Source of the DNA: JBBQER01 sp052148155
GTDB lineage: Bacteria > Actinomycetota > Acidimicrobiia > IMCC26256 > PALSA-610
Length of the DNA stretch: 64,000 nucleotides
Direction of reading: 5' to 3'
Assembly: GCA_052148155.1 (NCBI GenBank)
Contig: JBKQIY010000019.1
Span: 173,559 to 237,558, forward strand
In this document: positions 58,794 through 64,000 of the stretch, piece by piece
Layout: each line of letters starts with the position of its first letter
Position numbering within the stretch: the stretch's first letter is position 1
Position numbers and translations under genes: made by a program
The notes under the pieces: generated by a model
Databases searched by the model: none
Told to the model about the DNA's origin: nothing
What the model saw: the letters and a program-made list of their open reading frames with translations, nothing else

Positions 58794-59359
58794 CGAGCGG
58801 GCCGACGTTCAGCCGATCCCGCCGAGTCGGGCAATCCTGTCAGTGATCGACAGCGGCGACGTTCGACGACGATGACGTCAAATTCGAAACAAGACCTCGT
58901 GCCCGCCCGAGACCTCGCTCACTTCAGGCTTCCCAAGACGTCAACACGAATCCGATCAAGTTCGAAATGCCCAGGTTGCATGCCAGTCCAGGATCCCGGT
59001 CGCGCCGGACACGACCGAAGCCTGACCTGAACGGCTCGGAGATCATTGCTGTCGTGTGGACTTTTCTGTCATCCTTGGAGTTCGGGGGGCAGGGAAGCTG
59101 CCCTGAGGTAGGGGGGGCACGGATGCTGCGTCGATTGATGGCCTGGTGTGTACCGACCAGCGCGCTTGAGTTGCGCATGACGGAGGTCGATCGCACAGAC
59201 GTCGAGCAGGCGCTCGAGCCGTACAAATCGGCGCCACCGACGCCGGTGCTGGATACGGTTCGGCATTTGCCCCGCTCGGTTCCGGCGTCGTAAGCGCGGC
59301 CGCGGCGTTCGGCGACGCCACACCCGACGCCGGCGGCACTGTCCGCCGTCGGCCACAAC
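58794..59359. other. gene-poor region with a possible 56-residue frame
   Basis: From the ATG at 59123, preceded by a run of seven G, a frame starts MLRRLMAWCVPTSALELRMT and ends at 59293. It has weak support. A small hairpin (GGGCAG/CTGCCC, 59087-59103) lies just upstream. Nothing else recognised. Confidence 0.3.
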
Positions 59360-59365
59360 TACCGT
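59360..59365 (+). promoter_or_regulatory. -10 element of the methyltransferase gene
   Basis: TACCGT ends six bases before the GTG at 59372, so it favours this start over the GTG at 59366. Confidence 0.5.
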
Positions 59366-59371
59366 GTGCCT

Positions 59372-60349
59372 GTGGTCCAGATCAACGAGGCTGCTCACCG
59401 CGCCTGGAACCTGTTGCCGGAGGCGGTGGCGAACTCGAAAGTGGCCACACGCGCCAAGCGCGCAGCACTCGAGCGACTCCCAGGCGCGCAGAGGCCGAGA
59501 ATCGTGCGGACGTTGGCCGAGCTGGACGAATGCCTCGCGATGCTGGAGGGCGCGGCGACCATCTCTGATGACGAGCTGCGCCGGGGGTTCGCGACGTTTC
59601 GCATGGAGTCCGACTTCGAGATGCCCGACGATCCTTTCTCCGACGAGTACCGACGCTCGGTGCTCAAGCAATACGAGTGGTTGCACGGCGCGCCGTACCA
59701 TCCCCGCAACGAGTTCACGCTGTTCGAGCTTGAGCGCTATATCGACGTGCCGTTCCCGTACGCCACGCAAAGTGGCACGACGGTCGGCAACTACCTCATC
59801 GGTATGGGTCATGTCATCCGGACACTGAACCTGCCTCCCAAAAGTCGCATCCTGGAATTCGGTCCGGGTTTCGGCAACACCACAATCGCGTTAGCCCAGA
59901 TGGGCCATCACGTGACCGCGATCGACATTGGCGAGAACTTCGTGGACCTCATCAAGGCTCGGGCGGCCAAGGTCAACACAGACGTCGAAGCGATCGTCGG
60001 CGACTTCTCGATGGTGCACGAACTCGACGGCACTTACGACGCGGTGCTGTTCTTCGAGTGCTTCCATCACTGCGCCGATCACCTCGGTCTTCTGGCCGGC
60101 TTGGACCGGGTCGTGGCTCAAGGTGGTCGGGTGCTGTTTGCGGGAGAGCCGATTTCGAAGTCGCGGACCACGCCGTGGGGTCTGCGCATGGACGGCGAGT
60201 CGCTCTGGGCCATCCGAACGCAGGGTTGGCTCGAGCTGGGGTTTCGGAGGTCGTACTTTCTGCGCGCCCTCGACCGCTATGGCTGGCGGGCCGAACAGGT
60301 GGACTGCGCCAGTACATCGTTGGGCGAGATCTTCGTCGCCACGCGCTGA
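59372..60349 (+). CDS. class I SAM-dependent methyltransferase
   Basis: The 325-residue protein starts MVQINEAAHRAWNLLPEAVA. After a helical N-terminal section of about 115 residues, the SAM motif ILEFGPGFGNTTIALAQMG lies near residues 153-171. TAIDIGENFVDLIKARAA and DAVLFFECFHHCADH follow. The N-terminal region, RRSVLKQYEWLHGAPYHPRN, is typical of methyltransferases in sugar or polysaccharide modification. Substrate unknown. The leaderless -10 element points to the second GTG (59372). Confidence 0.85.
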   Translation: MVQINEAAHRAWNLLPEAVANSKVATRAKRAALERLPGAQRPRIVRTLAELDECLAMLEGAATISDDELRRGFATFRMESDFEMPDDPFSDEYRRSVLKQYEWLHGAPYHPRNEFTLFELERYIDVPFPYATQSGTTVGNYLIGMGHVIRTLNLPPKSRILEFGPGFGNTTIALAQMGHHVTAIDIGENFVDLIKARAAKVNTDVEAIVGDFSMVHELDGTYDAVLFFECFHHCADHLGLLAGLDRVVAQGGRVLFAGEPISKSRTTPWGLRMDGESLWAIRTQGWLELGFRRSYFLRALDRYGWRAEQVDCASTSLGEIFVATR

Positions 60350-60359
60350 AGATCGAGCA

Positions 60360-60584
60360 CTACGACTTGATGGCGCGGACGATCACGCGCGCCATGAGGC
60401 GAGCGCCGTCCGGATTCAGATGGATCAGGTCATACGTCAGATCCGCGCGGTCTGAGACCGCCGCCCAGTCGGCAAGTGCGATGTCGGGCTGGGGGGGCCA
60501 GAACACGTGCGAGCTGAGCTCAACGCGCTCGCGATCCGCACCGAGGCGGACGAGCGGATGACCACGACCGTGATCCACGGCCAC
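60360..60584 (-). pseudogene. SGNH/GDSL hydrolase C-terminal fragment
   Basis: The 74-residue frame ends with DLIHLNPDGARLMARVIVRA, which holds the DxxH motif (here DLIH) of SGNH hydrolases with the typical following LNPDGARLMA. No N-terminal block with the catalytic Ser (GDS) is present before it, so it is a fragment of an ancient gene. The upstream residues, MAVDHGRGHPLVRLGADRER, are not conserved-looking. Confidence 0.6.
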
Positions 60585-60656
60585 GACGACCGATGACGGC
60601 CGTAAGACTGCTGGCGTCGGCCTGGGACGGGTCGTTGCCCGACGCCCCTCTGACGG

Positions 60657-60670
60657 AGTGAGGGCTCACT
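60657..60670. promoter_or_regulatory. palindromic operator of the TetR-ABC operon
   Basis: AGTGAG-GG-CTCACT is a perfect six-base inverted repeat with a two-base spacer. It lies immediately before the -10 element (60677-60682), in the -35 to spacer region, so a bound dimer would block RNA polymerase. This is a typical TetR autoregulation layout. Confidence 0.65.
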
Positions 60671-60676
60671 CACTGC

Positions 60677-60682
60677 TAGATT
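60677..60682 (+). promoter_or_regulatory. -10 element of the TetR gene, leaderless type
   Basis: TAGATT ends six bases before the ATG at 60689; no ribosome site. Confidence 0.55.
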
Positions 60683-60688
60683 GACCGA

Positions 60689-61276
60689 ATGGGCCTGCCG
60701 GGCGTTGCCACCAAGACCCGGCGTGCAGCTGCTCTGCCTCCGGATCAGCGGCGCTCGATGATTGTCGAAGCAACCCTCCCGCTCCTCATCGAGCACGGCG
60801 ACCGGGTGACTACCAAGCAGATCGCGGAGGCGGCCGGGATCGCCGAGGGGACGATATTCCGGGCGTTCGGAGATAAGGACGAAGTGATCGCCGCGGTTGT
60901 CGAGGCCGCGCTCGATCCCGAGCCGCTCGAAGCTGCGCTGGCTGCGATCCCGGCCGCGTTGCCGTTCGAAGCCTGGCTCGAAGCGGCAATCGTGATCATG
61001 CAGCAGCGGGTCATCGACATCTGGAGGTTGGTGTCGAGCATCGGCACCCGCTTCCACGAAATGACACGCCGTCCGATGGTCGACAGCGACGCGCTCGTGC
61101 GGATCTTCGACGCCAATCGGGTCGGTATCGCGGTCGAGCCGATCGTCGCTGCGCGCCTGCTGCGCGCCCTGACGCTTTCGACCACCCATCCGATGCTTGC
61201 CGGCGAACCGATGTCCCCGAACGAGCTTGTCCAACTGTTCCTGCACGGCGTTGGCGGTGAGGCAACGCCATGCTGA
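60689..61276 (+). CDS. TetR family transcriptional regulator
   Basis: The 195-residue protein has an N-terminal helix-turn-helix: TKQIAEAAGIAEGTIFRAFGDKDEVI (about residues 42-67), preceded by an IVEATLPLLIEHG helix. The C-terminal ligand domain is helical. Its stop overlaps the ATG of the ABC half-transporter, which it probably controls together with itself from the palindrome upstream. It likely responds to a drug or lipophilic substrate of the exporter. Confidence 0.92.
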   Translation: MGLPGVATKTRRAAALPPDQRRSMIVEATLPLLIEHGDRVTTKQIAEAAGIAEGTIFRAFGDKDEVIAAVVEAALDPEPLEAALAAIPAALPFEAWLEAAIVIMQQRVIDIWRLVSSIGTRFHEMTRRPMVDSDALVRIFDANRVGIAVEPIVAARLLRALTLSTTHPMLAGEPMSPNELVQLFLHGVGGEATPC

Positions 61277-63006
61277 TGCGGCTCTTGCGATCGCATCTCT
61301 CTCCGTACCGCAACGCGCTGCTCCTCATCGTCGTGCTGCAGACGGTGCAGACCTCTGCCGCGCTGACGCTACCGACGATCAACGCCAACATTGTCGACAA
61401 GGGTGTGATCCCCCATAACCAGGGCTATATCTGGACGTGGGGCGCAGTGATGGTCGTTTTCGCGCTGATCCAGATCGTGTTCTCGGTGGCGGCGGTGTAT
61501 TGGGGCGGCAAGGTTGCCATGAGCTTCGGGCGCGACCTGCGCAAGAACTTGTTCCACCAGGTGACCGACTTCTCGGCTCGTGAAGTCGGCACCTTCGGCG
61601 CGCCCTCCCTGATCACGAGGATCACCAACGACGTCCAGCAGGTGCAGATCCTCGTCGTGATGGCGTGCACGATGGCGATCGCAGCGCCGATCACGATGGT
61701 GGTTGGCGTGATCATGGCACTGCGCCAAGACGTGGGACTGTCAGTCATCTTGGTGGTCGCGATGCCGGTGGCGGGCGTCGTGCTCGGCCTGTTGGTGTCG
61801 CGGATGGTGCCGGCGTTCCGTTTGATGCAGGAACGGATCGACCAAGTGAACCGCGTGTTGCGCGAGCAGATCACCGGTATCCGCGTCGTGCGGGCCTTCG
61901 TGCGCGAGCCCGAAGAAGCGCGCCGGTTCGCGAAGGCCAACGAGGACCTGACCGAGGTTTCGCTCCGAGCCGGCCGCTTGATGTCGTCGATGTTCCCGAC
62001 TGTGAACCTGCTTATCAACGCCTCGAGCGTCGGCGTTCTGTGGCTCGGTGCCAGTCGAGTGAACTCGGGCCAAGTTCAGGTCGGTACCCTGATCGCGTAC
62101 CTGTCGTATCTGGTGCAGATCCTCATGTCGGTCGTGATGGCGACCTTCATGATTTCCATGATCCCCCGGGCCGCGGTATCAGCCGATCGCATCCAAGAGG
62201 TGCTCGACACCGACCCCAGTGTCGTGCCGCCGGCCAACCCCGTGCGTGAGGTGAGCGCGCCAGGCGAGCTCGAGTTCCAAGACGTGGGTTTCCACTATCC
62301 CGGTGCCGAGCACCCCGTGCTTTCGGGCGTTTCCTTCGCCACCGCGCCTGGCCAGACGACCGCGATCGTCGGGAGCACCGGCGCGGGGAAGTCGACGCTC
62401 GTCAATCTCATCTTGCGGCTCTTCGACAGCACCGAAGGCACGGTGCGGGTTGGAGGGATCGATGTGCACGACCTCGACCCGGACGTGTTGTGGAACACGA
62501 TTGGTCTGGTACCGCAACGGCCGTATCTGTTCTCCGGCACGATCGCCAGCAACTTGCAGTTCGGCAAACCTGATGCCACCGAGGAAGAGATGTGGGGTGC
62601 GCTCGAGGTTGCGCAGGCCGCTGACTTCGTGCGTGCGATGCCGGGTGGCCTGTACGCCCGGATCGAACAGGGCGGCACGAACGTCTCGGGTGGGCAGCGT
62701 CAACGGCTCTCGATCGCCCGTGCGCTCGTTCGCCGGCCCGACATCTATGTGTTCGACGACTCCTTCTCGGCCCTGGATCTCGCGACTGACGCACGGCTCC
62801 GTGCCGCGCTCGGCCCGTACACGAGGGACTCGGCGGTCGTCATCGTGGCGCAGCGGGTATCGACGATTGCATCAGCCGACAACATTCTCGTGCTCGACGA
62901 TGGAGTCGTTATCGGCCGTGGCGCACACGCGGACCTGATCCGCGATTGCCCGACGTACGCGGAGATCGTCCAGTCGCAGATCGGTGAGAAGAGCGCGGTC
63001 GCATGA
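61270..63006 (+). CDS. ABC exporter half-transporter (degenerate site)
   Basis: A 578-residue ABC exporter subunit with six hydrophobic helices (residues 1-310) fused to an ATPase. Walker A is GSTGAGKST (368-376), signature NVSGGQRQR and Walker B VFDDSFSALD. The catalytic Glu after Walker B is replaced by Asp (Asp496-Asp497), and there is a switch-region Gln instead of His (AQRVSTI). This is the degenerate half of heterodimeric exporters such as TM287/288. The second subunit follows with an ATGA overlap. It probably exports drugs or lipids. Confidence 0.92.
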   Translation: MLMRLLRSHLSPYRNALLLIVVLQTVQTSAALTLPTINANIVDKGVIPHNQGYIWTWGAVMVVFALIQIVFSVAAVYWGGKVAMSFGRDLRKNLFHQVTDFSAREVGTFGAPSLITRITNDVQQVQILVVMACTMAIAAPITMVVGVIMALRQDVGLSVILVVAMPVAGVVLGLLVSRMVPAFRLMQERIDQVNRVLREQITGIRVVRAFVREPEEARRFAKANEDLTEVSLRAGRLMSSMFPTVNLLINASSVGVLWLGASRVNSGQVQVGTLIAYLSYLVQILMSVVMATFMISMIPRAAVSADRIQEVLDTDPSVVPPANPVREVSAPGELEFQDVGFHYPGAEHPVLSGVSFATAPGQTTAIVGSTGAGKSTLVNLILRLFDSTEGTVRVGGIDVHDLDPDVLWNTIGLVPQRPYLFSGTIASNLQFGKPDATEEEMWGALEVAQAADFVRAMPGGLYARIEQGGTNVSGGQRQRLSIARALVRRPDIYVFDDSFSALDLATDARLRAALGPYTRDSAVVIVAQRVSTIASADNILVLDDGVVIGRGAHADLIRDCPTYAEIVQSQIGEKSAVA

Positions 63007-64000
63007 CGCTCATCGACGACACCCAGGAACACGAAGACGACACCGAGCTCGACTTCTCGGCACCTGAGACACGAGCGGCTGGACGGTGGAACTCCGCCGG
63101 CGTCCCTGGGGAACGGTCGAAGGACTTCAAGAAGTCGATGCGTCGCCTGGTCGGCATGCTGGGACCGATGTGGGTCGTCCTGATCCTCGTCGGGCTGGTC
63201 GCGATCGCGAGCGCGACCCTCAACGTCTTCGGGCCGCGCGTGCTTGGTCACGGCACCGACATCATCTACGAGGGAGTGGTCCTCCACAAAGGCGTTGACT
63301 TCGGCGCGTTGCACCATGTGCTGTTCGAGGCGATTGCGCTGTACGTCGCGTCTTCGGGGCTGGCGCTCGTCGCCGCCTACATGCTGGCCGGTGTGATCCA
63401 GCGACTGATGTACAAGCTACGGTCCGACGTGGAAGACAAGGTCAATCGGCTGCCGCTCAGCTACATCGACAAGCAGCAACGCGGCGACCTGCTGAGCCGG
63501 GTCACCAACGATATCGACAACGTCGCGCAGAGCCTGCAGCAAACGCTGAGTCAGATGCTCACGTCGGTGCTGTTGCTCATTGGCACGGCCATCATGATGT
63601 TCACCATCTCGCCGTTCCTTGCGGTCGTCGCGCTCACCACCGTGCCGCTTTCGATCTGGGGGATGCGCGCGGTCGCGCGCCGCTCTCGACCCAAGTTCAT
63701 CTCACAATGGAAGAGCACAGGAATTCTCAACGCCCAAATCGAAGAGACGTTTACCGGCCATGCCGTCGTGAAGGCGTTCGGCCGTCAGCGCGAGGTCGAG
63801 CAGCGGTTCCGCGACACGAACGACGAGCTGTACGAGTCGTCGTTCGGTGCCCAGTTCATGTCGAGCCTGATGCAGCCGCTCACGATGTTCATGGGGAACA
63901 TTCAGTACGTGCTCGTCGCGGTGGTCGGCGGCGTGCGTTTTGCGAGCGGCGCGATCACGCTCGGTGACATCCAGGCGTTCATCCAGTACTCCCGCCAGTT
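63003..64000 (+). CDS. ABC exporter half-transporter, second subunit (partial)
   Basis: The gene starts with ATG at 63003 (overlap with the previous stop) and runs off the window after about 332 residues. It begins TLIDDTQEHEDDTELDFSAP, then has an acidic N-terminal tail, a basic stretch and hydrophobic helices; LSYIDKQQRGDLLSRVTNDI and IEETFTGHAVVKAFGRQREV are typical of the exporter membrane domain. The ATPase half lies outside. It should be the catalytically competent partner of the previous subunit. Confidence 0.9.
   Translation, partial: MTLIDDTQEHEDDTELDFSAPETRAAGRWNSAGVPGERSKDFKKSMRRLVGMLGPMWVVLILVGLVAIASATLNVFGPRVLGHGTDIIYEGVVLHKGVDFGALHHVLFEAIALYVASSGLALVAAYMLAGVIQRLMYKLRSDVEDKVNRLPLSYIDKQQRGDLLSRVTNDIDNVAQSLQQTLSQMLTSVLLLIGTAIMMFTISPFLAVVALTTVPLSIWGMRAVARRSRPKFISQWKSTGILNAQIEETFTGHAVVKAFGRQREVEQRFRDTNDELYESSFGAQFMSSLMQPLTMFMGNIQYVLVAVVGGVRFASGAITLGDIQAFIQYSRQ

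Noticed and set aside
1..64000. CRISPR arrays, insertion sequences, integrases or phage genes
   Set aside because: None seen on either strand: no regularly spaced repeats, transposase motifs or attachment duplications were recognised by eye.

Overview
The window is about 64 kb of high-GC DNA with gene-dense, tightly overlapping operons on both strands. The gene content points to an actinobacterium, most plausibly of the Acidimicrobiia type. It carries a fused FbiC for coenzyme F420 synthesis, an LLM-type F420/flavin oxidoreductase, DinB-like TIGR03084/TIGR03086 proteins of the mycothiol-dependent group, an IdsA-like prenyl diphosphate synthase, FxsA and an SCP2 protein. This assignment is an inference from gene families; no rRNA or tRNA gene is visible.

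Layout. 0-4.6 kb: end of 6-phosphogluconolactonase, fbiC, a PfkB sugar kinase and a LOG protein in one coupled operon. 4.6-8.4 kb (minus): glcD-glcE-glcF glycolate oxidase genes plus a 71-residue protein. 8.5-17 kb: a cysteine-cluster protein, a TIGR03084 protein, a gamma-carbonic anhydrase, a GroES-like protein, ctaB with a thioredoxin-like gene, an ABC-2 transporter, a prenyl synthase, an SCP2 protein and an unknown protein. 17-21.6 kb (mainly minus): FxsA, an SDR, enoyl-CoA hydratase, 5'-3' exonuclease and ctaA, with a FliG-like stand-alone protein on the plus strand. 22-30.7 kb: an alpha/beta hydrolase, an HD protein, two SDRs, a cyclase-like hydrolase and the agmatine-to-putrescine pair aguA-aguB, followed by a 59-residue CxxC/CxxC protein.

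31.5-41.8 kb is the most distinctive block. It holds PPK2, a type III glutamine synthetase, an APC amino-acid permease, and a coupled PP2C phosphatase - membrane-anchored Ser/Thr kinase - type I-like glutamine synthetase operon. The last gene runs 189 bp antisense into a PAP2 phosphatase gene. A decayed second copy of the type III glutamine synthetase 3' end lies at 44.1-44.6 kb. 41.8-53 kb: mixed metabolic genes, a small secreted protein, a patatin, a histone-tail-like protein and a lipoprotein. 53-60.6 kb is gene-poor, with remnants and orphan genes: a zinc-ribbon protein, a YHYH lipoprotein, a restriction-type reader domain without nuclease, and an SGNH fragment. 60.7-64 kb: a TetR regulator with a palindromic operator, coupled to a two-gene heterodimeric ABC exporter that runs off the window.

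A recurrent feature is a TANNNT hexamer ending 6-7 bases before the start codon, with no Shine-Dalgarno sequence. This suggests widespread leaderless transcription. At two divergent gene pairs (27160-27169 and 52120-52129) the two -10 elements share their TA step, so one 10-bp element appears to fire in both directions.
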